From assembly GCF_040096055.1 (NCBI RefSeq), contig NZ_JBBMFK010000038.1:1-25187 (forward strand): a stretch of DNA of 25,187 nt, given 5' to 3'. Numbering within the stretch: the first letter of the stretch is position 1; each line of letters opens with the position of its first letter. The position numbers were made by a program, and so were the translations under genes. Below are positions 5,829 to 13,225 of this stretch, piece by piece. Source of the stretch: Pseudoflavonifractor intestinihominis (lineage in GTDB: Bacteria; Bacillota; Clostridia; Oscillospirales; Oscillospiraceae). A model generated the notes under the pieces. That model made no database searches. It saw only the letters and a list, made by a program, of their open reading frames with translations, and was not told the origin of the DNA.

Positions 5829-7367
5829 ATGGCAACGAAAAAAGAACTGCGCGGTCAATATATCCTTAACGTCCTGCACAACATTGAGCTGGCCGGAGAC
5901 GCCTACTCCACCGCAGAGGAACTGTACCAGCTGTGTAAGCAGAAGCATCCCTCCCTTTCGGAAGATGCCTTTCGGGCGGATAAGACATTTTTACAGAAGG
6001 AGGGTCGGATTGCCCAAGAAGGGCGCCGGATTTACCTCGCAAAGACCCTGGCATATGAAAATGCTGCTGCTCAGTTCCTGGCGGACATTTTATCCAATAA
6101 CGAGCTCCAAAGTGCGTTGCAGGATATGCCTGCGTCGACAGAGCTTACCACTCTGACAGGAGAACAGCAGTCCGCCATCCGTATGGTTTTCGGCCACCGA
6201 CTTTCTCTCATTTTGGGTGGTGCCGGAACCGGCAAAACCACCCTGGTGCGTGGACTGATCGCCCAGGCACCTCATCGTCTTTCTTCCTGCATCCTCTGTG
6301 CTCCCACCGGAAAAGCTGCACGCAACCTGACCGAGCGCACTGGCGTTCAGGCACGTACCGTACATGGTGCCCTTGGCCTGCGCCCGGAGGAAAACTTTCT
6401 GGGGCCTGTGTATTGGGATTTGACCGGCCTGGTGGTGATTGACGAAGCCAGCATGATGACTCTTGAGATGCTGGCCGGCATCCTGCACAAGGTCTCTCCA
6501 TTCGCCCATGTTGTCCTGATCGGGGACCCCAATCAGCTGCTCTCGGTAGGAGCCGGAAATGTACTGACAGACTTGTTGGCACTGGGTGTACCCTGCACCC
6601 AGTTGACAATCTGCCACCGGCAGTCCGCCCAGGCTGCGGCTCTGGGACATAATGTACGGCACTTTCAGGAGTGCCGCAGCCTTGCGGATCTGCGTTTTGA
6701 CAACAGCTTCTATTTCGTCCCACAGACTGACGAGAAGCGCATCTGTCAGGCAGTGTGCTGCGGAGGTGCTAAGCTCTACCGCATGGGCGGCTCCACGCAG
6801 GTCCTCTCCCCTTTCCGCAGTTCCGGAAAGCTGTCTGTATCAAGTTTGAATGATGCGCTTCGGGACATGCTGAATCCCGCCGTCCCTGCAAACCAGAATC
6901 CGGACTGGCCGGACGCCTGCTTTCGGGAGGGCGACCGGGTCATGGTGTTGGAAAATGACTGGCAGCAGATGGTCTGCAACGGAGATGTAGGGCACTTCTA
7001 CTTTCTTTCTCAGCCAGGCTCGTTCGGCATATCCTGTCCCGGGCAACGACGTGCCTGCTGGATTGGAGAGAATCCCTCGGATCGGCTCAGTCTGGCCTAC
7101 GCCATCACGGTCCACAAGGCCCAGGGTTCTGAATATGACATGGTCATTCTTCCGCTGGTCAAATCTTTTGGCGTCATGCTGACGCGGAACCTACTCTATA
7201 CTGCCATCTCTCGCGCCCGGAAGCATGTGGTTTTGGTTGGAGACCCAGACGCTCTGGAAGAAGCCCTCCGGCAGGAACCAAAGCCCCGCAAATCCCAGTT
7301 GGTGGCCAAGGCCCGGATGTGCTGTGTCAAAAATGATTTACAGAAGAAGAGGTGTCGTTATGCGTGA
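5829..7367 (+). CDS. RecD-like superfamily 1 DNA helicase
   Basis: A 512-residue ATP-dependent helicase. Residues 1-75 look like a winged-helix domain. The motor shows Walker A GGAGTGKTT (130-138), motif Ia APTGKAA (158-164), Walker B VVIDEAS (202-208), motif III GDPNQLLSVG (232-241), motif IV-type HRQS (263-266), motif V ITVHKAQGSE (426-435) and motif VI YTAISRARKHV (457-467). This matches RecD/RecD2 and TraA-type 5'-3' helicases, but the protein is shorter than RecD2 (about 740) and no RecB or RecC partner is present. The ATG at 5829 has AAGGGGG seven bases before it. Its place in the integrase operon suggests a role in processing the excised element, in replication, or in defence (inference). 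Confidence 0.9.
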   Translation: MATKKELRGQYILNVLHNIELAGDAYSTAEELYQLCKQKHPSLSEDAFRADKTFLQKEGRIAQEGRRIYLAKTLAYENAAAQFLADILSNNELQSALQDMPASTELTTLTGEQQSAIRMVFGHRLSLILGGAGTGKTTLVRGLIAQAPHRLSSCILCAPTGKAARNLTERTGVQARTVHGALGLRPEENFLGPVYWDLTGLVVIDEASMMTLEMLAGILHKVSPFAHVVLIGDPNQLLSVGAGNVLTDLLALGVPCTQLTICHRQSAQAAALGHNVRHFQECRSLADLRFDNSFYFVPQTDEKRICQAVCCGGAKLYRMGGSTQVLSPFRSSGKLSVSSLNDALRDMLNPAVPANQNPDWPDACFREGDRVMVLENDWQQMVCNGDVGHFYFLSQPGSFGISCPGQRRACWIGENPSDRLSLAYAITVHKAQGSEYDMVILPLVKSFGVMLTRNLLYTAISRARKHVVLVGDPDALEEALRQEPKPRKSQLVAKARMCCVKNDLQKKRCRYA

Positions 7368-7704
7368 GCAAGACTATCGAAACATTGGCGTCAGGATACA
7401 TAATCTGAGGAAGCTGCGTGGGCTGTCTCAGGCAGCATTGGCAGAACGGGCAGAGCTCTCCACGCCCTATATCAGCCACATCGAACGCGGCATGAAACTT
7501 CTCAGTCTCCCTGCTCTGCTCAGAATCGCGGAGGTACTGGATATTCCGCCGGGCACACTGTTGAATGATCCCAAGACGCCCGGGAACTCTCATCTAGAGT
7601 TTGCCTTTCTTTTGGATGCCTGCAGCCCTGTGGAGCGGCAAGTAATATACGATTTGGTCTTGGCAGCAAAAGAAAGCATGGTAAGACATTTCAAAATCTC
7701 TTAG
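7360..7704 (+). CDS. XRE-family helix-turn-helix regulator
   Basis: A 114-residue protein with a lambda-repressor/Cro-type HTH at about residues 8-65 (IHNLRKLRGLSQAALAERA, STPYISHIERG, LPALLRIAEVLDI). A C-terminal tail of about 45 residues, possibly for dimerisation, has no recognised domain. The ATG overlaps the helicase stop by eight bases, so it is the last gene of the operon. It is likely to control maintenance or excision of the element. Which promoter it binds is not visible; the palindromes at 4166 and 4200 are also candidates for the ribbon-helix-helix protein. Confidence 0.85.
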   Translation: MREQDYRNIGVRIHNLRKLRGLSQAALAERAELSTPYISHIERGMKLLSLPALLRIAEVLDIPPGTLLNDPKTPGNSHLEFAFLLDACSPVERQVIYDLVLAAKESMVRHFKIS

Positions 7705-7710
7705 TCATGA

Positions 7711-7920
7711 CCCCCGGCTAAGCCGGGGGCTTGTGTAAGCCCTAGAAGGGCATCGTACCGGCAAGCCTCTCAAGAGGCACCGAAAAATCCGCCACTTGCA
7801 TCACTTGCCCCACAGCCCGTAAACGGGCGCTTAACGCACTAAATCAGTCCTTAATGCTATGAGAAGAGCGTTATTATTCTATTCTCGCTTTGCTCGATGC
7901 TTGAAGCTAAAGCTTTTTTA
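7711..7920 (+). ncRNA. Candidate structured non-coding RNA (multi-hairpin)
   Basis: After the XRE gene come several short perfect stems in about 200 bases: CCCCCGGC/GCCGGGGG (7711-7729), GCCCT/AGGGC (about 7739-7751), a nested arm with CGG/CCG outside and GCCTC/GAGGC inside (about 7758-7783), GCCCG/CGGGC (about 7815-7829) and GAGAA/TTCTC (about 7861-7887). The series ends in AAGCT/AGCTT with a run of six T (about 7903-7919), like a small terminator. The layout recalls RNAs tied to IS200/IS605 elements (TnpB or IscB omega RNAs), but no such protein gene is present and I cannot assign a family. Confidence 0.35.
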
Positions 7921-7969
7921 CTCTCCTCAGCAGAGCTGGGGGTTCTCATTTCGCTAAAGCATACAATAG

Positions 7970-8012
7970 AAGGCCGGAGATAGCGGGCATTCCTCCCTAT
8001 CTCCGGCCTTTA
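7970..8012 (+). terminator. Strong intrinsic terminator (possibly bidirectional)
   Basis: A perfect 14-bp stem, AAGGCCGGAGATAG (7970-7983) with CTATCTCCGGCCTT (7997-8010), closes a 13-base loop and is followed by TTTA on the plus strand. It lies after the xis-int-helicase-XRE operon and the structured stretch, and marks the likely end of that transcription unit. Confidence 0.75.
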
Positions 8013-8606
8013 TCACTGCCTACAGGGCAGCTTGGATATCTGGCAGTTTATAGAAAATAAAATACAGCGTTTATAACGGCTACTGTCATAGCTTTTTCGT
8101 CTATGCGAAGTTTATGCCAAAACGCCGGAGCCGGCCAGCGCCGATGCAGATCTCCTGCTCGACGAATATCCACCAGTAGTTTTATACAGTGTGGTATTCC
8201 AGTTAGAACGGGAGTTTTTCCTGAATATCCCCATCCTGCTGGACTTCCTGGTCCATCTGATTAGCACCTCGGTAAAGGTGAAGGCGGGCTTCTTGCCAAA
8301 AGGCAGACCGATAAGCCGAGCCTCTCCTAGTATAATGGATTTCTGGCTATGCAGATCACCAGTCTTATGGAGTAGAGATTCATCAGGTTCGTCTTCTCTT
8401 CCAGGTCCGCTCTCTTGAAGTTACTCATATCTGCCCAACCGTGGCCTTCGAGGATACCGGTCTGTGGCTTACAGGTAGCTTTGTGTACTTGTTGGTCGTT
8501 TTCAAAAGTAAGCTACTATAGTAATTACCGTAGGATACTCCGTCATCCCGTAACTGTACGCACATTCCCGAACTTTGAAACTAACAGACGGTGGTTTGTT
8601 TAGATA
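8013..8606 (-). other. Decayed-looking stretch without an intact gene
   Basis: No intact gene is visible. The minus strand carries short protein-like pieces broken by frame changes and stops. One piece runs from an ATG near 8432 (SNFKRADLEEKTNLMNLYS). Another, in a different frame around 8230-8330, includes GLPFGKKPAFTFTEVL. The change of frame between adjacent plausible segments suggests a pseudogene. I do not recognise the parent family. Confidence 0.25.
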
Positions 8607-9278
8607 TTACTTTCTCTTTTTATTTTCTTTGTGCATTTTATTTGCTGCCTTTGTAGCCAGCAATTGTAGGGAACTGCTTATTTTTTTAAGCTCCCCGTTC
8701 TGCTCCTTTAGCTTTTCCATTAAATCTTCACTATCCGAATTTATAGAGAAAAATGTAGCGTAATTTTGCGTTTCAATTTCAAAATCTTCTGCATATACGG
8801 AATCATTGATTCCACGATAGATTATTTGTCCTTTGATGGGAACTTGCGAATCTCTTTTTCTAAAATCATTACCTCCAATAAATAAATCATAACTCTGGTT
8901 AATTCCGATGGTTCGAATTTTATTATTATTATCTTTTACAATTTTAAGAAATCTTGGTTCGCTTAAACTCTCAATAAAATCGGAATCCAAAATTATTTTC
9001 GTATTGAAAGCCGTTTGTGTACCGTGGTTTGTAAATCTAAGCGCCCAAAACACTCTCCGAAGATAGACAATTTCTACGGAAACAATCGGACGATTGATTG
9101 AATAAAACTGCCGTTGCATCTCTTTTAGCTGGGCTTTTGATGCATTGGCAGATTGAATATTTGCCCAACAAATAAATATGGTCGCTACAACATAAACTGC
9201 GGTAACCAAGAATGTCATAGCACCGCTATTATCATTTAAATAGGAAATAAGTTGTTGAAATTCCATTACATCAATCAC
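8607..9278 (-). CDS. Hypothetical AT-rich single-span membrane protein
   Basis: Up to 223 residues from a GTG at 9278, or 219 from the ATG at 9266. GAGGGG directly abuts the GTG and is 11 bases from the ATG, so the ATG is the better start. A membrane helix lies at about residues 18-40 (MTFLVTAVYVVATIFICWA). A polar soluble domain of about 150 residues follows, and the C-terminus is a predicted coil rich in Glu, Lys and Leu (SEDLMEKLKEQNGELKKI). I recognise no family. Base composition is much more AT-rich than neighbouring genes, which suggests recent acquisition. It stands alone inside a gene-poor accessory stretch, a setting where small defence or effector genes are often found, but nothing in the protein proves such a role. 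Confidence 0.75.
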   Translation of the reverse strand: MIDVMEFQQLISYLNDNSGAMTFLVTAVYVVATIFICWANIQSANASKAQLKEMQRQFYSINRPIVSVEIVYLRRVFWALRFTNHGTQTAFNTKIILDSDFIESLSEPRFLKIVKDNNNKIRTIGINQSYDLFIGGNDFRKRDSQVPIKGQIIYRGINDSVYAEDFEIETQNYATFFSINSDSEDLMEKLKEQNGELKKISSSLQLLATKAANKMHKENKKRK

Positions 9279-9384
9279 CCCTCAAAGCCCTGTTCCAAAA
9301 TACTCTGCCACATACCTGCAAGTTGTACCTGGTCCAGGTCAATCGCTGGTAGATTGCCTCACTGGATTTTTGTCCTGGGTGCAC
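9271..9384 (-). CDS. Possible 37-codon leader ORF upstream of the membrane-protein gene
   Basis: From a GTG at 9384 with GGAGG eight bases before it, a short frame of 37 codons runs to a TGA at 9271. It overlaps the start region of the AT-rich membrane-protein gene. The frame is also open to an ATG at 9402. The peptide has no recognised family. It could be a translated leader, or simply the tail of an older gene. Evidence is limited to the ribosome site and the upstream extended -10 element. Confidence 0.2.
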   Translation of the reverse strand: MHPGQKSSEAIYQRLTWTRYNLQVCGRVFWNRALRGD

Positions 9385-9420
9385 GGGTTCCACCTCCGAC
9401 ATATACTGTCGTTTTGAAGT

Positions 9421-9429
9421 ATTATACCA
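9421..9429 (-). promoter_or_regulatory. Extended -10 promoter element for the AT-rich gene
   Basis: On the minus strand TGGTATAAT is an extended -10 element (TGnTATAAT; the TATAAT occupies 9421-9426). The -35 region is weak. It lies about 150 bases upstream of the membrane-protein gene and would also transcribe the short leader frame. Confidence 0.45.
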
Positions 9430-9684
9430 TAGTTCTCAAGTGAAGGCCATTTTTACTATCTAACAAAGAAATGTCTTAGTAATGTCAAATAGTCTCTACA
9501 TTCGTATCCCCCAAACTTCTTCGACAGGTTACAACGCAACATATGGAGCAATTCCAAACATATTATGTGCCAGCCTATGTTCACCGGAGACACTATCTGA
9601 TACTCTGAAATTAAAGTCCCAGCACAACAGGTAAAAACTCAAACGAACTTTAGAATTGTTATTTCAAACATCATTCCATAAAAT

Positions 9685-9720
9685 TGACCCGCAACTGGCA
9701 AAGCGGCCGGGTCAGTCTTT
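9685..9720 (+). terminator. Terminator-like hairpin
   Basis: TGACCCG pairs with CGGGTCA, with a GC-rich interior, and is followed by GTCTTT. No gene directly precedes it, so it may be a relic of a lost gene. Confidence 0.4.
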
Positions 9721-9974
9721 AACACAAACACGGCAGACACTTTGAGAATTTGTTCACGCTCTGAAATTTATGGAACCACTCGAGTGGAAACCCCTCCAAA
9801 AAAAGAAGGACAAGCACAATCTCTCGGCAAGTATGTGAAGCTCTAACCAAACGATTTTTAGAGTTCCTATGAAACTTCTAGCTAGACCAGAATGTCCAAC
9901 TTGGATATTAAAAATCAGGAGATCATAAGAACACATCATCGGACCATTCAAGATTAGGCAGAGATGATATTATT

Positions 9975-10022
9975 AAAAGCTGCCAGGACGCACCATAAGG
10001 ATGCAATCTTGGCAGCTTTTTA
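9975..10022 (+). terminator. Terminator-like hairpin, probably bidirectional
   Basis: AAAAGCTGCCA (9975-9985) pairs perfectly with TGGCAGCTTTT (10010-10020), with a smaller GCA/TGC pairing inside the loop. A and T tracts flank it on both sides. On the minus strand it lies about 240 bases past the KDG kinase stop codon and may end transcription of the uronate operon. Confidence 0.6.
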
Positions 10023-10261
10023 CTTAGCTTTCCTTAATTTTGGCCCTCCACAGGAAAAGAGAGAATATACTCCCCATGTTGCTGGATTTGGTTTTTTTCA
10101 ACTGCTCTGCTCCTGAACGATTTGCGTGGCCAACGGAAGCTCCGGGCCAGCTCTGTCTACCGTCTCTACTCCCCTGTTACAATAAAAATGCTGAAGTATC
10201 TTCATAATTTCCTTAGACGGGATTCCACCGCCAATGAAAGGAAAAAATATCCTACTAGAAT

Positions 10262-11287
10262 TCAACGCTGGATGCGGCCGGAGCCGTCGCCGCCAGCCAG
10301 CTTTTCCACCTCGGGGAGGGTGACCATGTTGTAGTCGCCCTCGATGGAGTGCTTGAGCGCGGAGGCCGCCACGGCGAACTCCACAGCCTCCTGGGTGGAC
10401 TTGCCGGACAGCAGGGCGTAGATGAGGCCGCCGCCGAAACTGTCGCCGCCGCCCACGCGGTCGATGATGTGGAGGTTGTACTTCTTGGAGAAGCAGTACT
10501 CATTGGAAGCCACATCGTAGAGCATGGCGCTCCAGCCGTTATCGAAGGCGGAGTGGGACTCACGCAGGGTGATGGCCACCTTCTCGAAGCCGAACTTGTC
10601 GGCCAGCTGCTTGGCCACAGACTTGTAGCCCTCGTGGTTGAGCTCACCGGCGTAGATATCGGTGGCCTCGGCCTCGATGCCGAACACGTCCTTGGCGTCC
10701 TCCTCGTTGGAGATGCACACGTCCACGTACTGGCACAGGCGGGTCATAGCCTCACGGGCCTGCTCACGGGTCCACAGCTTGCCGCGGTAGTTCAGGTCGC
10801 AGGAGATCTTCACGCCGTGGGCCTTGGCGGCTTTGCAGGCCTCCTCACAGGCCTCCACCAGGTTGGGGCCCAGAGCGGGGGTGATGCCGGTGAAGTGGAA
10901 CCAGTCCACGCCCTCAAAGATGCTGTCCCAGTCGAAGTCGGAGGGCTGGGACTCCTGGATGGCGGAGTGGGCGCGGTCGTAGATGCACACGCTGCCACGC
11001 TGGGAGGCGCCCTTCTCGTTGTAGTAGATGCCCACGCGGCTGCCGCCGCGGACAATCTTGCTGGTGTCCACGCCGTAGCGGCGCAGGGAGTTGACCGCCG
11101 CCTGGCCGATGGCGTGGGCGGGCAGCTTGGTGACGAACACGGCGTCAGCGCCGTAGTTGGCCAGGGACACAGCCACATTGGCCTCGCCGCCGCCGAAGCT
11201 GAACTCCAGGTGGTCGGCCTGGACAAAGCGCTCGTAGTTGTAGGGCTGGAGCCGGACCATCAGCTCGCCGAAGGTAACAACTTTCAT
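10262..11287 (-). CDS. kdgK: 2-keto-3-deoxygluconate kinase (PfkB family)
   Basis: This kinase phosphorylates 2-keto-3-deoxygluconate with ATP to give KDPG, the substrate of the aldolase encoded two genes upstream. The 341-residue length is normal. PfkB features are the N-terminal glycine-rich substrate site FGGGEANVAV (31-40), a second motif with CDLNYRGKLW (163-172) and the ATP/catalytic signature DRVGGGDSFGGGL, with D282 as the expected catalytic base. AGGAGGAAA precedes the ATG. It is the last gene of the minus-strand operon, 27 bases after the VOC gene. A fructokinase or ribokinase is possible by fold alone, but the operon makes KDG the likely substrate. Confidence 0.92.
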   Translation of the reverse strand: MKVVTFGELMVRLQPYNYERFVQADHLEFSFGGGEANVAVSLANYGADAVFVTKLPAHAIGQAAVNSLRRYGVDTSKIVRGGSRVGIYYNEKGASQRGSVCIYDRAHSAIQESQPSDFDWDSIFEGVDWFHFTGITPALGPNLVEACEEACKAAKAHGVKISCDLNYRGKLWTREQAREAMTRLCQYVDVCISNEEDAKDVFGIEAEATDIYAGELNHEGYKSVAKQLADKFGFEKVAITLRESHSAFDNGWSAMLYDVASNEYCFSKKYNLHIIDRVGGGDSFGGGLIYALLSGKSTQEAVEFAVAASALKHSIEGDYNMVTLPEVEKLAGGDGSGRIQR

Positions 11288-11314
11288 ATTCTCGGTTTCC
11301 TCCTGTATGCTGCC

Positions 11315-11662
11315 TTACTTCTTGCCCACCAGGTGGACCGCAAAGCCGCAGATTTCATCGGTCAGATAGATGGCGTTGAGGGTGCCGTCGGAGAGGTACT
11401 TGGCGGTGGAGGGGTCAAAGGTGAAGCCCTTGGCCTCCAGCTCCGCCTGGGCCGCCGCCACATTGGGCGTGCCGATGGCGATGTGGCCGTGGGTGCCCTT
11501 GTAGGGATCCTTCATGACCTCAATACCGCTGCCGGCAAAGATGGAGCTGTTGCCCTCCTTGGCGGTGAAGCCGAACAGGGTGCAGAACAGCTCCGCCGCC
11601 TTCCGGGCCTCCTCCGGGTTGGCGCCGTTGATGCCCACATGGGCCAGCGTGTACTCAGCCAT
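11315..11662 (-). CDS. VOC (glyoxalase/bleomycin-resistance fold) protein
   Basis: A 115-residue protein with two beta-alpha-beta-beta-beta modules. The first starts LAHVGINGANPEEARKAAEL and includes LFGF; the second includes HIAIGTPNVAAAQAELEAKG and FAVHLVGKK. Candidate metal ligands are H8, H59 and a late H in AVHLV; this is inferred from the fold. VOC proteins include glyoxalase I, dioxygenases, epimerases and non-enzymatic binders. The gene overlaps the end of the KDPG aldolase gene by eight bases and lacks a clear ribosome site, so its translation is probably coupled. It has no textbook role in hexuronate breakdown; sugar mutarotation or epimerisation, or methylglyoxal detoxification, are guesses from context. 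Confidence 0.8.
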   Translation of the reverse strand: MAEYTLAHVGINGANPEEARKAAELFCTLFGFTAKEGNSSIFAGSGIEVMKDPYKGTHGHIAIGTPNVAAAQAELEAKGFTFDPSTAKYLSDGTLNAIYLTDEICGFAVHLVGKK

Positions 11663-12302
11663 TGCCGCGCACCTGCTTCACGATGGCCACGGACTCCTTG
11701 CACAGCGCCACGATCTCGTCCCACTTCTGGTTGTCGATGAGGTCGGCAGTGACCATGTAGGAACCGCCGCAGGCGCAGATGACGGGGCAGGACAGGTAGT
11801 CCTTCAGGTTCTTGAGGGAGATGCCGCCGGTGGGCATGACCTTGAACATGGGGAAGGGGGCGCTGAGGGCCTTAATCTTGGCCAGGCCGCCGGACTGCTC
11901 GGCGGGGAAGAACTTGAGGACCTCCAGGCCCAGTTTGTAGGCGGTGTGGTAGTCGGTGGCGGTGGTGCAGCCGGGGTAGACGGGCACGCCCTTGGACTGG
12001 CAGTACTTGACGATCTCCACATCCAGACCGGGGGTGACGATAAACTTGGCGCCGGCGGCAACGGCCTCATCCACCTGCTCGGTGGTGAGCACGGTACCAG
12101 CGCCCACCAGCATGTCGGGCTTGGCCTCGCTCATCAGCTTGATGGCGGTGGCGGCGCCGGCGGCGCGGTAGGTCACCTCGGCCACGGGCACGCCGCCCTC
12201 GCACAGGGCGTTGGCCAGTGCCACAGCGTCCCGCTCAGGGTGGTTGAGCTTAATCACCGGCACAACGCCGATGTTAGAAATAGCCTGATTGATAGCGTTC
12301 AT
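11655..12302 (-). CDS. eda: KDPG / 4-hydroxy-2-oxoglutarate aldolase
   Basis: A class I aldolase that splits KDPG into pyruvate and glyceraldehyde-3-phosphate. The 215-residue length is typical. Active-site features are visible: E42 and R46 in AEVTYRA, the GAGTVLT loop (67-73), TPG (90-92), PGCTTATD (110-117), the Schiff-base lysine K130 in LKFFPAEQSGG, and the phosphate loop MPTGGIS (156-162). AAAGGAG precedes the ATG. It lies between the SDR gene and the VOC gene in the operon and provides the last carbon-splitting step of the pathway. Confidence 0.95.
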   Translation of the reverse strand: MNAINQAISNIGVVPVIKLNHPERDAVALANALCEGGVPVAEVTYRAAGAATAIKLMSEAKPDMLVGAGTVLTTEQVDEAVAAGAKFIVTPGLDVEIVKYCQSKGVPVYPGCTTATDYHTAYKLGLEVLKFFPAEQSGGLAKIKALSAPFPMFKVMPTGGISLKNLKDYLSCPVICACGGSYMVTADLIDNQKWDEIVALCKESVAIVKQVRGNG

Positions 12303-12350
12303 ATCGCGACACTCCTTTTCATGATCTCAGATTCTAAAAGTAAGAGCTTA

Positions 12351-13196
12351 TTACACTCCGGAGTAGGCAGCGAAGCCGGCGTCGATGGGCAGGACCACGC
12401 CGGTGATGGCGCTGGCAGCCTTGTCGTCGCACAGGAAGAACACGCCGCCCAGCAGCTCGTCGCTCTCCACGAACCGGTTCATGGGAGTGCCGGCCAGGAT
12501 CTTGGCGGTACGGGGAGTGGGGGTGCCGTCCTCATTGAAGAGGAGCTTCCGGTTCTGGTTGGACACCAGGAAGCCGGGGGCGATGGCGTTGCAGCGGATG
12601 CCGCTGCCGGCGAAGTGGGTGGCCAGCCACTGGGTGAAGTTGGAGATGGCGGCCTTGGCGCCGGAGTAGGCGGGGATCTTGGTCAGGGGGATGTAGGCGT
12701 TCATGGAGGAGATGTTCAGGATGCAGCCGTGCTGCTTGTCCACCATGTCCTTGGCAAAGACCTGGGTGGGCAGCAGGGTGCCCTGGAAGTTCAGCTTGAA
12801 GACGAAGTCCACGCCGTTGGGCTCCAGGTCAAAGAAGGTCTTCTGGCCCTCCTTGGCCTCGTGCTGATACTCGTTGTCGGTGGTGGCGCGGGGATTGTTG
12901 CCGCCGGCGCCGTTGATGAGGATGTCGCAGGGGCCCAGGTCCTGGAGCACCTGGGCGTGGACGGCCTCCAGAGCCTCGGGCTCCAGCACGTTGGCCTTGT
13001 AGCCCTCGCAGACATAGCCCTCAGCCTTGCACTCGTCGGCCAGCTTCTTCACGGCGTCCTCGTTCAGGTCCAGGGCGGCCACCTTGGCGCCCGCCCGGGC
13101 GAAGGCACGGGCCATCTCGCCGCACAGCACGCCGCCGGCGCCGGTCACGACGACGACCTTACCGGTAAAATCCACATTCAGAGGCAGATTAATCAT
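12351..13196 (-). CDS. uxuB: SDR-family D-fructuronate reductase (mannonate oxidoreductase)
   Basis: A 281-residue short-chain dehydrogenase. The nucleotide-binding TGAGGVLCGE motif is at 18-27, an acidic D43 after the second strand suggests preference for NAD(H), NGAGG is at 95-99, and the catalytic set is S163/S164, Y177 and K181 (YSGAK). Gram-positive bacteria often use an SDR protein to reduce fructuronate to mannonate, in place of the long-chain UxuB of E. coli. The substrate is assigned from position, directly upstream of the aldolase and downstream of mannonate dehydratase. AGAAGGAG precedes the ATG. Other sugar-acid SDRs would look similar, so family confidence is higher than substrate confidence. 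Confidence 0.88.
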   Translation of the reverse strand: MINLPLNVDFTGKVVVVTGAGGVLCGEMARAFARAGAKVAALDLNEDAVKKLADECKAEGYVCEGYKANVLEPEALEAVHAQVLQDLGPCDILINGAGGNNPRATTDNEYQHEAKEGQKTFFDLEPNGVDFVFKLNFQGTLLPTQVFAKDMVDKQHGCILNISSMNAYIPLTKIPAYSGAKAAISNFTQWLATHFAGSGIRCNAIAPGFLVSNQNRKLLFNEDGTPTPRTAKILAGTPMNRFVESDELLGGVFFLCDDKAASAITGVVLPIDAGFAAYSGV

Positions 13197-13225
13197 AATA
13201 AAGCTCCTTCTTTCAGAAAAACAGA

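Larger units (their letters stand above)
9430..10261. other. Gene-poor AT-rich stretch between the accessory region and the uronate locus
   Basis: About 830 bases with no convincing coding frame on either strand. Frames of up to about 65-70 codons occur, but they lack ribosome sites and recognisable composition. Two hairpins, annotated separately, are the only clear structures. The right border of the accessory region should lie somewhere before the KDG kinase gene, but no tRNA copy or repeat of the 1344-1393 sequence was found here. Confidence 0.5.

Noticed and set aside
7970..8012. Partial resemblance of GGAGATAGCGGG to the tRNA 3' sequence GGAGATAAGCGGG, considered as attR
   Set aside because: The similarity is about a dozen bases with a gap, and the segment is part of a perfect terminator hairpin that explains it.
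9754..9951. A 65-codon minus-strand open frame
   Set aside because: No ribosome site, no recognisable family, and composition like the surrounding non-coding AT-rich DNA.
10192..10204. TGAAG/CTTCA hairpin before an A/T run as the terminator of the uronate operon
   Set aside because: The stem is only five AT-rich pairs. The stronger hairpin at 9975-10022 is a better candidate.
10349..11740. Long plus-strand open frame opposite the KDG kinase and VOC genes
   Set aside because: It is an antisense shadow caused by GC-rich codon use. Its composition is dominated by Gly, Ala, Val, Leu and His, it has no domain, and the minus-strand genes have full motifs and ribosome sites.
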